Of a stretch of 41,345 nt of DNA, positions 15,846 to 23,715 are shown piece by piece. Both the position numbers and the translations under genes were made by a program. The notes under the pieces were generated by a model. That model had not been told where the DNA came from. It saw nothing but the letters and a program-made list of their open reading frames with translations, and made no database searches. Source of the stretch: Flavobacteriaceae bacterium (GTDB lineage: Bacteria > Bacteroidota > Bacteroidia > Flavobacteriales > Flavobacteriaceae); assembly GCA_013373105.1 (NCBI GenBank), contig JABXIJ010000062.1, positions 1-41,345 of the forward strand, read 5' to 3'. Each line of letters begins with the position of its first letter. Within the stretch, counting starts at the first letter, position 1.

Positions 15846-17579
15846 ATGAGTAAAACTATAAAAGGCTTTTCTAGACTTAGCAAGCAAGAGAAAATAGATT
15901 GGTTAATTCAAAATTTCTTTCAAAACCCAAGTGAAGTAAAGGAAACAATTGCCAAATATTGGAATACTAATTCCCAATTACAACAATTACATGATGACTT
16001 TATAGAAAACACAATAACCAATTTTTACATGCCATTTGGTGTTGCTCCAAACTTTATTATAAATGGTAAAGAGTATGTTTTACCAATGGTAATTGAAGAA
16101 AGCTCAGTAGTAGCAGCAGCTTCTTTAGTTGCAAAATTTTGGAGTACAAGAGGTGGATTTAAAACAAAAGTTTTAGGAACTACAAAAATTGGTCAAGTAC
16201 ATTTTATTTATGCTGGTAACAAAGAAGATTTAGAAAACTATTTTAAAGAAAATAAAACTGAATTATTAGCAGCAACAGCCTCTATCACTAAGAATATGAA
16301 AAAACGTGGTGGAGGAATTTTAGATATTCAATTAATTGATAAATCAAATAAACTAGCCAATTATTATCAACTTCATGTATCCTTTGAAACAAAAGATTCA
16401 ATGGGTGCAAATTTCATAAACTCTTGTTTAGAAGTTATTGTAAAAACTTTTAAGAATGATGAAATTGAAATAGTAATGAGCATATTATCTAACTACTTGC
16501 CAGAATGTTTAGTTAGAGCTGAGGTTAGTTGTAAAGTTGAGGAATTAGGTGGTGAAAATCCAGTGAAATTTGCACAAAAATTTAAACAAGCTGTAGATAT
16601 TGCAAAGGTAGAACCTTACAGAGCTGTTACTCATAATAAAGGCATTATGAATGGTATAGATGCTGTTGTATTAGCTACTGGAAACGACTTTAGAGCTATA
16701 GAAGCAGGTGCTCATGCATATGCATCAAAAGATGGTGTTTACACGAGCTTATCACATTGTGAAATTGAAAATGATGTTTTTAAATTTTGGATAGAATTAC
16801 CTCTAGCAATAGGAACTGTTGGTGGCTTAACAGCTTTACATCCTTTAGCCAAATTATCTTTAGAAATGTTACAAAAACCATCAGCTAGAGATTTAATGCA
16901 AATTATGGCAGCTGCTGGTTTGGCTCAAAATTTTGCTGCATTAAGAGCGTTAACTACTAAAGGGATACAGCATGGTCATATGAAAATGCATTTGCAAAAT
17001 ATTCTAAATCAATTTAAAGCAACAAAAGAAGAAAAAGCTTTAGTTGAAAAACATTTCGAAAACAAAACAGTTTCTCATGCTGCTGTAGTAAATAAAATAG
17101 AAGATTTAAGAAAACCAAAAGTAAATTGGATAAACTTTTTAAATAAAGATTTGGTACAATCTAAACTTGCTACTTTATCAAATTCTCAAAAACCTATTTT
17201 TGGCAAAATGAATGCTCAACAAATGATAGAACACCTAAGTGCTATTACAAAAATTGCAAATGGTAATTGGAAAGTTGATGTTTTTGTTGACGATGAAAAA
17301 GCGAAAAGAAGAAAACCATTTTTAGATTCAGAAAATGAGTTAACTCAAGGGTTTAAAGCCCCAAATTTATCTGAAGAACCAAATCCTGTACAATTTAACT
17401 CGATAAATGAAGCTATTGAAGATTTATTACATCAAATAGAGTTATTTGAAAATGTTTTTAAAGTAGATGAAAATAGAACTGTCTTGCATCCTTTTTTTGG
17501 TGAATTAAATTACGAGTATTGGAAAAAGTTTCAGGTTAAACATTTTACACATCATTTTAAACAATTTGATTTGCTATAA
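15846..17579 (+). CDS. Class II HMG-CoA reductase fused to a DinB/DUF1569-like domain
   Basis: 577 residues. Residues 1 to about 420 are a class II hydroxymethylglutaryl-CoA reductase, the enzyme interconverting HMG-CoA and mevalonate. Signatures: NTITNFYMPFGVAPNFIING, catalytic Glu in IEESSVVAA, DSMGANFIN, catalytic Lys in HNKGIMNG, Asp in GNDFRAIEAGAHAYA, GGLTALHPLAKLSLEML, and His in IQHGHMKMH. Residues about 428-577 form an extra domain: KMNAQQMIEHLS, HPFFGELNYEYW and HFTHHFKQF have the spaced His pattern of DinB-like/DUF1569 metal-binding four-helix proteins. No stop or frameshift separates the parts. With mevalonate pathway genes downstream the biosynthetic direction is likely, although class II enzymes are often labelled degradative. 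Its stop overlaps the next ATG by one base (TAATG). Confidence 0.9.
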   Translation: MSKTIKGFSRLSKQEKIDWLIQNFFQNPSEVKETIAKYWNTNSQLQQLHDDFIENTITNFYMPFGVAPNFIINGKEYVLPMVIEESSVVAAASLVAKFWSTRGGFKTKVLGTTKIGQVHFIYAGNKEDLENYFKENKTELLAATASITKNMKKRGGGILDIQLIDKSNKLANYYQLHVSFETKDSMGANFINSCLEVIVKTFKNDEIEIVMSILSNYLPECLVRAEVSCKVEELGGENPVKFAQKFKQAVDIAKVEPYRAVTHNKGIMNGIDAVVLATGNDFRAIEAGAHAYASKDGVYTSLSHCEIENDVFKFWIELPLAIGTVGGLTALHPLAKLSLEMLQKPSARDLMQIMAAAGLAQNFAALRALTTKGIQHGHMKMHLQNILNQFKATKEEKALVEKHFENKTVSHAAVVNKIEDLRKPKVNWINFLNKDLVQSKLATLSNSQKPIFGKMNAQQMIEHLSAITKIANGNWKVDVFVDDEKAKRRKPFLDSENELTQGFKAPNLSEEPNPVQFNSINEAIEDLLHQIELFENVFKVDENRTVLHPFFGELNYEYWKKFQVKHFTHHFKQFDLL

Positions 17580-18505
17580 TGAACTTTTATTCGAATGGAA
17601 AATTATTACTAACAGGAGAATACCTTGTGCTAGATGGTGCAAAAGCTTTGGCTGTACCTACAAAATTTGGTCAAGACTTAACTATTGCACAAATACAAGA
17701 GCAACAATTAATTTGGGGAAGTTTTACACATGATAACAATTGTTGGTTTGAAGCAGTTTTTGATTTACCTAAACTACGCTTAACATCAGCAACATTTAAT
17801 TCTAATACAGAAGGAAGTACTGAATTTATAGCAGAAACTTTACTAGAAATTTTACAGGTTGCACAAAAATTAAATCCAGAATTTTTAAAAACTGATGGAG
17901 GTTTTGTAGTGAAAACAAAATTGACTTTTCCAAGAAATTGGGGCTTAGGAAGTTCATCAACATTAATTAATTCAATAGCATCTTGGGCAAAAGTAGATGC
18001 TTTTGAGTTACTTTGGAACTCTTTTAAAGGGAGTGGTTACGATATTGCATGTGCACAACACAACAGTCCAATATTTTATAAAATTGAAGATAAAAAACCT
18101 GTTGTTAATCAGGTAAATTTTAATCCAAGTTTTAAAGAACAGTTGTTTTTTGTATTTCTAAATAAAAAACAAGATTCTAAAAAAGGAATTGCAACATATA
18201 AAGCACAACAAAAAAGCATAAACAAAGAGTTACAAAGAGTTTCAGAAATTACTAATAAAATTACTGAGACAAACAATCTTGATGATTTTGAGCAATTAAT
18301 AGAAGAACACGAACAAATAATTACATCTTTAATTAATTTACAGCCAGTAAAGCAGAATTTATTTTCAGATTATTTTGGTGCTGTAAAAAGTTTAGGTGCT
18401 TGGGGAGGAGATTTTGTTATGGCCACTGGAAACGAAAACACACCACAATATTTTAATAAAAAAGGGTTTACTACAGTGATTCCTTATTCTAAAATGGTGT
18501 TATGA
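17579..18505 (+). CDS. GYDIA-family GHMP kinase (probable mevalonate-pathway kinase)
   Basis: A 308-residue GHMP-superfamily kinase. Motif 1 is GKLLLTGEYLVLDGAKALAV, the phosphate-binding motif is FPRNWGLGSSSTL near residues 120-132, the name-giving GSGYDIACA follows, and motif 3 is SLGAWGGDFVMA. Its place directly behind HMG-CoA reductase, with a one-base overlap, and near diphosphomevalonate decarboxylase and a second GHMP kinase suggests it phosphorylates mevalonate or phosphomevalonate. Because the other kinase looks like mevalonate kinase, phosphomevalonate kinase is the more attractive assignment, but sequence alone does not settle it. Its TGA overlaps the start of the next gene by four bases. 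Confidence 0.85.
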   Translation: MNFYSNGKLLLTGEYLVLDGAKALAVPTKFGQDLTIAQIQEQQLIWGSFTHDNNCWFEAVFDLPKLRLTSATFNSNTEGSTEFIAETLLEILQVAQKLNPEFLKTDGGFVVKTKLTFPRNWGLGSSSTLINSIASWAKVDAFELLWNSFKGSGYDIACAQHNSPIFYKIEDKKPVVNQVNFNPSFKEQLFFVFLNKKQDSKKGIATYKAQQKSINKELQRVSEITNKITETNNLDDFEQLIEEHEQIITSLINLQPVKQNLFSDYFGAVKSLGAWGGDFVMATGNENTPQYFNKKGFTTVIPYSKMVL

Positions 18506-19716
18506 AAAGAGTAGTAATTGTTGGTGGGGGAGCTGCAGGTTTTTTTACAGCTATTAATGCAAAAGAGAAAAATTCTAATTTAGACATAACCATTTTAGAA
18601 AAAGGTAAAGATGTTTTACAAAAAGTAAAAATTTCTGGTGGTGGAAGATGCAATGTTACTCATGCTTGTTTTACACCAAAAGAGTTGTGTGAATTTTATC
18701 CAAGAGGAAAGAAAGAGCTCTTAGGTCCTTTTCATCAATTTATGACTGGTGACACTTTTGAATGGTTTGAAAATAGGGGAGTTCCTCTAAAAATTGAAGA
18801 TGATAATCGTGTTTTTCCAGAGGCAAATACAAGTCAAGCTATTTTAAATTGCTTTCAAAACACTGTTAATAAACTAGGAATTAAAGTGTTAACAAGTTGT
18901 GGTGTAAATGCTGTTTATCAACAAGAAAATAATTGGGTTATTAACACAAAAGAACAAAATTTTACAGCAGATTATTTAGTAATGGCTGCAGGAAGTTCAA
19001 AAAAAGTTTGGGATTTATGCCAAACACTAAATCATAAAGTTATTACTCCTGTTCCCTCTTTATTTACATTTAATATTAAAGACGAAAGATTATCAGATTT
19101 AATGGGAGTTTCTATACCTAATGCAGAAGTAAAAATTTTAGGCACTAAGTTAGTTTCATTTGGACCTTTATTAATTACTCATTGGGGAATGAGTGGGCCT
19201 GCAGTATTAAAATTATCGGCATTTGGAGCAAGAATTTTAGCTGAAAAAAACTACCAATATCAAGTTGAAGTAAACTGGTTGAATAGATCATTTGAAAGTG
19301 TTTTTGAAAACTTACTACAACTGAAAAAAAACAACCCAAAAAAGACAATTATTTTGAAATCGCCTTTTGAAGAAATTTCAAAACGACTGTGGGAAAAACT
19401 AGTTTTGTATGCTGGTATAAAAAGCGAACAAAATTGGGCAGATATTTCTAATAAACAAATTCAAGAACTAACAAGTCAATTAACAAAAGGAGTGTATAAT
19501 GCAAATGGCAGAACTACATTTAAAGACGAATTTGTTACAGCAGGAGGTGTTGATTTAAAAGAAATTAACTTTAAAAGATTTGAAAGTAAGTTGCACAAAA
19601 ACTTGTTTTTTGTGGGTGAAATTTTAAACATTGATGCAGTAACAGGAGGATTTAATTTTCAAAATGCATGGACAGGTGGTTATATTTGTGCAACAGCAAT
19701 TGCTGAGGTTAGTTAA
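18502..19716 (+). CDS. FAD-dependent oxidoreductase, HI0933/YhiN family
   Basis: A 404-residue flavoprotein with an N-terminal Rossmann FAD-binding site VVIVGGGAAGFFTAINA, the family motif KVKISGGGRCNVTHAC, MAAGSSKKVWDLC in the middle, and the C-terminal FAD contact GGFNFQNAWTGGYICATA. Proteins of this group (also called BaiN/RdsA-like or aminoacetone oxidase-like) are common, and most have no established substrate. It is translationally coupled to the upstream GHMP kinase by a four-base overlap, so it is part of the HMG-CoA reductase operon. A link to isoprenoid metabolism is only suggested by position. Confidence 0.88.
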   Translation: MKRVVIVGGGAAGFFTAINAKEKNSNLDITILEKGKDVLQKVKISGGGRCNVTHACFTPKELCEFYPRGKKELLGPFHQFMTGDTFEWFENRGVPLKIEDDNRVFPEANTSQAILNCFQNTVNKLGIKVLTSCGVNAVYQQENNWVINTKEQNFTADYLVMAAGSSKKVWDLCQTLNHKVITPVPSLFTFNIKDERLSDLMGVSIPNAEVKILGTKLVSFGPLLITHWGMSGPAVLKLSAFGARILAEKNYQYQVEVNWLNRSFESVFENLLQLKKNNPKKTIILKSPFEEISKRLWEKLVLYAGIKSEQNWADISNKQIQELTSQLTKGVYNANGRTTFKDEFVTAGGVDLKEINFKRFESKLHKNLFFVGEILNIDAVTGGFNFQNAWTGGYICATAIAEVS

Positions 19717-19734
19717 ATATTAAAAAGAAAAAAA

Positions 19735-20289
19735 ATGGCAAGAACACCATCAAATGAATTTGCAGTAGGAACTAAAGCTCCAGACTTTACTTTACCAAAT
19801 ACGATAGACGATAAAATATACTCATTAGAAGATTTAAAAGGAAACAAAGCAACAGTAATTATGTTTATATGCAATCATTGTCCTTTTGTAATTCATGTTA
19901 ATGATATGTTAGTTAAGTTGGCTAATGAATACAAAACTAAGGGGGTTAACTTTATTGCTATAAGCTCAAATGATGTAGAAAATTACCCTCAAGATGCACC
20001 TCATTTAATGAAAAAACTAGCCAGCGATTTACAATATCCTTTTCCTTATTTATATGATGAAACTCAAGAAGTAGCAGAGGCTTATAATGCTGCTTGCACA
20101 CCTGATTTATATGTTTTTGATGAGAACTTAAGTTCTGTTTATCATGGGCAATTAGACGATTCTAGACCAGGTAATGAAATACCAGTTACAGGCAAAGATT
20201 TAAAACAAGCTATTGAAAACCTATTAAATAACAAACCAGTTTTAGCAAACCAAAAACCTAGTATTGGTTGTAATATAAAATGGAAATAA
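19735..20289 (+). CDS. Thioredoxin-fold protein (AhpC/TSA-like)
   Basis: A 184-residue cytoplasmic protein without a signal peptide, with the AhpC/TSA-redoxin layout: GTKAPDFTLPNTIDDKIYSL at the N terminus, CNHCPFV as the redox-active CxxC near residues 47-50, ISSNDVENYP, and a second conserved Cys in NAACTPDLYVFDE. Probably a thiol-based reductase or peroxiredoxin-like enzyme; the substrate is unknown. It follows the flavoprotein by 18 bases with an A-rich leader, likely in the same transcript. Confidence 0.85.
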   Translation: MARTPSNEFAVGTKAPDFTLPNTIDDKIYSLEDLKGNKATVIMFICNHCPFVIHVNDMLVKLANEYKTKGVNFIAISSNDVENYPQDAPHLMKKLASDLQYPFPYLYDETQEVAEAYNAACTPDLYVFDENLSSVYHGQLDDSRPGNEIPVTGKDLKQAIENLLNNKPVLANQKPSIGCNIKWK

Positions 20290-20311
20290 AATTTAGAATA
20301 GTTTTATTAGG

Positions 20312-20545
20312 TTATCCTAATTCACCTCTATGAGGTTTTAGAGCATCTCTGTATATTTTCATGTCTTTCTCATCAACAGTTATAAAAGCAGATGCTAACA
20401 TTGGGTTTTTTGAGATTGTATTTATTTCATAATAACTTAAATGCTCTAAAGTTGCAAATTCATGTAAATGTTTAGTATGATGTTTTGCAGTAGCTAAAGC
20501 ATCTGGCCCTCTAAAATCCCACAATAGTTTTATTTTTTTACTCAT
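20312..20545 (-). CDS. Small conserved-looking His-rich protein
   Basis: A 77-residue protein with no signal peptide or membrane segment. Notable are the DFRGPDA motif, the His-rich helix AKHHTKHLHEF, and the C-terminal ending KPHRGELG. I do not recognise a named family. Its ATG lies inside the end of the thiamine pyrophosphokinase gene (8-base overlap), so it is cotranscribed and probably translationally coupled with it. The spaced His residues could bind a metal, but this is speculation. Confidence 0.7.
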   Translation of the reverse strand: MSKKIKLLWDFRGPDALATAKHHTKHLHEFATLEHLSYYEINTISKNPMLASAFITVDEKDMKIYRDALKPHRGELG

Positions 20546-21146
20546 GTTCTATAAAAATAAATAATTCACCTTCACTAAAACAAATTTCAAATTCATTCTG
20601 TGTAGCTTTGTTTCTTATACCCACTCTTTTACCAAAAACTAAATCTTCATTTTCTAACTCGTATTCTAATCCTTTTGTAATGATGTTTTTTGTTTCTACT
20701 ACAGGCACTAGAGATACAATGTTACCTTTTTTAACTTTTATTTTTTCAGTTTGTTTTGCTAAAAAATAATATTGATAATCATCAAAAAAAGTTATTTGTA
20801 TTTTGTTTTTAAACACTATTGCTACATGTAAATTTCCTAAAAAATGATCTTGAGACAAGCCACTAGCACCATAAACATGAACATTTGTAATGCCCATATT
20901 AAGTAATATTTTGATGGCTTTTTCAAAATCGGTAAACTCTTGGTTTGGTGTGTGTATTACCTCAATATCTTTTGGGATTTCTGAAATTGAATCGAAATCT
21001 CCAGAAATAAAATGTGGTGTAATAGATTTCTCTTTTAGTAATTTATAGGCACCATCTGTAGCACAAATAATTGCATATTTAGATAAGTCTGGCAATGTTT
21101 TAGGCCTAGAACCATTCAATAATAGAAATGCATTTTTTGAAATCAT
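20538..21146 (-). CDS. Thiamine pyrophosphokinase
   Basis: About 202 residues. Transfers pyrophosphate from ATP to thiamine, giving thiamine diphosphate. The N-terminal domain carries AIICATDGAYKLL, PHFISGDFDSI and NQEFTDFEKAI, the acidic motifs that bind Mg-ATP, then VYGASGLSQDHFLGN (GG.G.R.DH.L.N in most relatives; the Arg position reads Ser-Gln here). A small beta domain that binds thiamine follows (VSLVPVV, TKGLEYEL). The frame opens upstream with TTG at 21167; the ATG at 21146 (MISKNAFLLLNG) fits better. It is transcribed divergently from the decarboxylase gene. Confidence 0.9.
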   Translation of the reverse strand: MISKNAFLLLNGSRPKTLPDLSKYAIICATDGAYKLLKEKSITPHFISGDFDSISEIPKDIEVIHTPNQEFTDFEKAIKILLNMGITNVHVYGASGLSQDHFLGNLHVAIVFKNKIQITFFDDYQYYFLAKQTEKIKVKKGNIVSLVPVVETKNIITKGLEYELENEDLVFGKRVGIRNKATQNEFEICFSEGELFIFIEHE

Positions 21147-21195
21147 AAGCAACAAAAATACAAACAACAGTTTAAAGTTTTGGTTTAATAAATAC

Positions 21196-21203
21196 TATCT
21201 TTG
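21196..21203 (+). promoter_or_regulatory. -7 promoter element before the diphosphomevalonate decarboxylase gene
   Basis: TATCTTTG, a full TAnnTTTG match, 18 bases before the TTG start at 21222. The -33 box is unclear: TTTG is 13 bases up, TTTA 21 bases up. The implied leader would be very short. Confidence 0.45.
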
Positions 21204-21221
21204 TTGTAAATTTTTTGAGTC

Positions 21222-22304
21222 TTGAATACAGATCAATTTTTAGTTACACCAGCATTAAAATCTATTGAAAAAGTCAGTTTTACCTGGCAAACACCAAGTA
21301 ATATAGCGTTAGTAAAATATTGGGGAAAAAGTAATCCTCAAATTCCAAAAAATGCTTCTATTAGTTTTACTTTAAGTAATTCAAATACAACTACAAAAAT
21401 AGATTTCGTTAAAAAGCAAAATACTACAAATCAAGTCGATTTTGACTTAATATTCGAAGGTAAACCAAAACCAGAATTTAAGCCAAAAATTGAAGAATTC
21501 TTTAATAGAATACAAAATTATTGTCCTTACGTTTTTGATTATAAGATGATTATAAGTTCAGAAAACTCTTTTCCACATTCAAGTGGTATAGCATCTTCTG
21601 CAAGTGGCCTAAGTGCAATTGCTATGTGTTTGTTGAGTTTAGAAAATGAACTTGTAGCTGATTTGTCAAAAGAATACATTACTAAAAAAGCATCATTTTT
21701 AGCAAGATTAGGTTCAGGTTCTGCAAGTAGAAGTATAGAAGGGCCTATAGTAGTTTGGGGAAATCATCCTGAAATCGAAGGTAGTTCAGATTTATTTGGA
21801 GTTAAATTTCCACATAATGTACACCCAGTTTTTGAGAATTATCAAGATGTAATTTTATTGGTTGATAAAGGAGAAAAACAAGTGTCTAGTACAGTTGGTC
21901 ATGGGTTAATGCATAATCATCCTTATGCAGAAACAAGGTTTAAACAAGCGAATGAAAATCTAATTCTTTTGTCTGAAGTATTACAGAATGGAAATTTAGA
22001 AAAATTCATCAATATTGTAGAAAGTGAAGCACTTACACTTCATGCAATGATGATGACTAGTAATCCTTATTTTATTTTAATGAAACCAAATACTCTAGAA
22101 ATAATCAATAGAATTTGGAGTTATAGACAAGAAAACCAAAGTAATATTTGCTTTACCTTAGATGCTGGCGCAAACGTACATGTCTTGTTTCCAGAAATTG
22201 AAAAAACTAAGATTATGCAATTTATTGATAATGAACTCTCTAGGTTCTGTCAAAAAAAACATTATATTTGTGATAATACTGGCCTAGGGGCTAGACAATT
22301 ATGA
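21222..22304 (+). CDS. mvaD: Diphosphomevalonate decarboxylase
   Basis: A 360-residue GHMP-superfamily enzyme that converts mevalonate 5-diphosphate to isopentenyl diphosphate with ATP. Motifs: FTWQTPSNIALVKYWGK near residues 24-40, FPHSSGIASSASGLSAIAM (ATP loop), RLGSGSASRSIEGPIVVWG with the substrate-binding Ser/Arg, MMMTSNPYF, and CFTLDAGANVHVLFP with the catalytic Asp. The start codon is TTG at 21222. No ATG, and no Met residue, occurs between it and the conserved core, so a non-ATG start is required unless translation starts further up. Its TGA overlaps the ATG of the MORN-repeat gene by four bases. Confidence 0.93.
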   Translation: MNTDQFLVTPALKSIEKVSFTWQTPSNIALVKYWGKSNPQIPKNASISFTLSNSNTTTKIDFVKKQNTTNQVDFDLIFEGKPKPEFKPKIEEFFNRIQNYCPYVFDYKMIISSENSFPHSSGIASSASGLSAIAMCLLSLENELVADLSKEYITKKASFLARLGSGSASRSIEGPIVVWGNHPEIEGSSDLFGVKFPHNVHPVFENYQDVILLVDKGEKQVSSTVGHGLMHNHPYAETRFKQANENLILLSEVLQNGNLEKFINIVESEALTLHAMMMTSNPYFILMKPNTLEIINRIWSYRQENQSNICFTLDAGANVHVLFPEIEKTKIMQFIDNELSRFCQKKHYICDNTGLGARQL

Positions 22305-22729
22305 TTAAAAGTAAACCAATTTCACTTCAATTAACAGTATCAAAACTACTGCTTTTATTAGTAGTTTTTCTTATTACTACAGCCTTTAACTTTCAAGAGA
22401 CTGTTTGGTTGGATGAAGATTTAAACAGAACTACACAAAGTAAAGCTGTATATTATAGAACGCAAACTAAATTAGAAGGTAATATTTCCTATTTTTATAA
22501 AAACAGAATAGTATACAGAAAAGTATTTTATAAAGATGGTAAACTAAATGGTAAATTTCTAGAGTATTACAGTACAGGAGAATTAAGAGAAATAGGAAGC
22601 TACAACAATGGTTTACGAGATGGTAATTGGAAAGAGTATTACAAAAACGGAAAAATCAAAAAAAAAGGAAAATATAGTAAAGGTGAAAGAGTAGGAGTTT
22701 GGAAAACATTTTATAAAAATGTTTATTAA
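22301..22729 (+). CDS. MORN-repeat (YwqK-like) small protein
   Basis: A 142-residue protein with an N-terminal hydrophobic segment (VSKLLLLLVVFLITTAFNF), a signal peptide or anchor, followed by three MORN_2/YwqK-type repeats: KDGKLNGKFLEYYSTGEL, NNGLRDGNWKEYYKNGKI and SKGERVGVWKTFYKN. Such proteins are often labelled YwqK antitoxin-like; here no toxin gene is adjacent, so that label should not be read as function. It is probably exported. It is translationally coupled to diphosphomevalonate decarboxylase (four-base overlap) and followed by mevalonate kinase. Function unknown. Confidence 0.85.
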   Translation: MIKSKPISLQLTVSKLLLLLVVFLITTAFNFQETVWLDEDLNRTTQSKAVYYRTQTKLEGNISYFYKNRIVYRKVFYKDGKLNGKFLEYYSTGELREIGSYNNGLRDGNWKEYYKNGKIKKKGKYSKGERVGVWKTFYKNVY

Positions 22730-22750
22730 ATACTTTACATTTTTAATTAG

Positions 22751-22758
22751 TATTTTTG
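22751..22758 (+). promoter_or_regulatory. -7 promoter element before the mevalonate kinase gene
   Basis: TATTTTTG matches TAnnTTTG and lies 17 bases before the ATG. The -33 box is not clear. It may allow expression independent of the decarboxylase gene. Confidence 0.35.
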
Positions 22759-22775
22759 CATTGTAAAAGAAAAAA

Positions 22776-23702
22776 ATGAAAGGACCATTATTTTACGCTA
22801 AGATTCTCTTGTTTGGAGAATATGGTATCATAAAAGATTCTAAAGGTTTAGCCATACCTTACAACTCTTATAGAGGTGCTTTAAAAACTTCAGATAACTT
22901 AGAAGGAGTTGCCAAAAAATCGAATGAAAGTCTACAAAAATTCTATACTTATTTAGCAAGCCTAAATTCAGAACTTGTAGCTTTTGATTTAAATGAGTTT
23001 AAAGCAGATTTAGCAAAAGGTATGTTTTTCGATTCTTCTATTCCACAAGGATATGGTGTAGGTAGTTCAGGTGCTTTAGTAGCTTCTATTTACGACAAAT
23101 ATGCATTAGATAAAATTACTGTTTTAGAGAATTTAACTCGAGACAAATTGCTTAAGCTTAAAGCTATTTTTTCTCAAATGGAATCTTTTTTCCATGGTAA
23201 AAGTTCAGGGTTAGATCCTTTAAATTCATATTTAAGTTTACCAATATTAATTAATTCTAAAGAAAATATAGAGCCAGCAGGAATACCATCCCAAAAAGAA
23301 GGTAAAGGAGCTGTATTCTTATTAGATTCAGAGCAAATTGGTGAAACAGAACCTATGGTTAACATCTTTATGAATAAGATGAAAAACGAAGGTTTTAGAA
23401 AAATGTTAAGTGAAGAGTTTGCTTTACATACAGATGCTTGTATAGACGATTTTTTAAATGGAAATGTAAAATCTTTATTTACTAACGTTAAAAAATTATC
23501 TAAAGTTGTACTTAAAAACTTTAAACCAATGATTCCTGATGCATTTCATAATGTTTGGGAAAAAGGTATTTCTACTAACGACTATTATTTAAAATTATGT
23601 GGTTCTGGTGGTGGAGGCTATATCCTTGGTTTTACTGAAGATTTTAGCAAAGCACAACAAAGCCTAAAAGATTATAAATTAGAGCTCGTTTACAGGTTCT
23701 AA
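22776..23702 (+). CDS. GHMP kinase, probable mevalonate kinase
   Basis: 308 residues. Expected to phosphorylate mevalonate with ATP. Motif 1 YAKILLFGEYGIIKDSKGLA, phosphate-binding loop IPQGYGVGSSGALVAS near residues 90-105, HGKSSGLDPLNSYLS with the catalytic-site Asp seen in mevalonate kinases, and C-terminal motif 3 KLCGSGGGGYILGF. It is more typical of mevalonate kinase than the GYDIA paralogue, which lacks the SSGLDP form. It lies 46 bases behind the MORN-repeat gene and 13 before the UbiA gene, in one direction. Exact substrate remains inference from neighbours. Confidence 0.85.
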   Translation: MKGPLFYAKILLFGEYGIIKDSKGLAIPYNSYRGALKTSDNLEGVAKKSNESLQKFYTYLASLNSELVAFDLNEFKADLAKGMFFDSSIPQGYGVGSSGALVASIYDKYALDKITVLENLTRDKLLKLKAIFSQMESFFHGKSSGLDPLNSYLSLPILINSKENIEPAGIPSQKEGKGAVFLLDSEQIGETEPMVNIFMNKMKNEGFRKMLSEEFALHTDACIDDFLNGNVKSLFTNVKKLSKVVLKNFKPMIPDAFHNVWEKGISTNDYYLKLCGSGGGGYILGFTEDFSKAQQSLKDYKLELVYRF

Positions 23703-23715
23703 AAGCTTACTTCAA

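Noticed and set aside
21045..21056. A second copy of the tRNA-like GGCACCA sequence
   Set aside because: It lies inside the thiamine pyrophosphokinase gene, matches over only a few bases and is explained by coding sequence.
22301..22729. A toxin-antitoxin system suggested by the YwqK-like label
   Set aside because: No toxin gene is adjacent; the neighbours are mevalonate-pathway genes, so the repeats alone do not support it.
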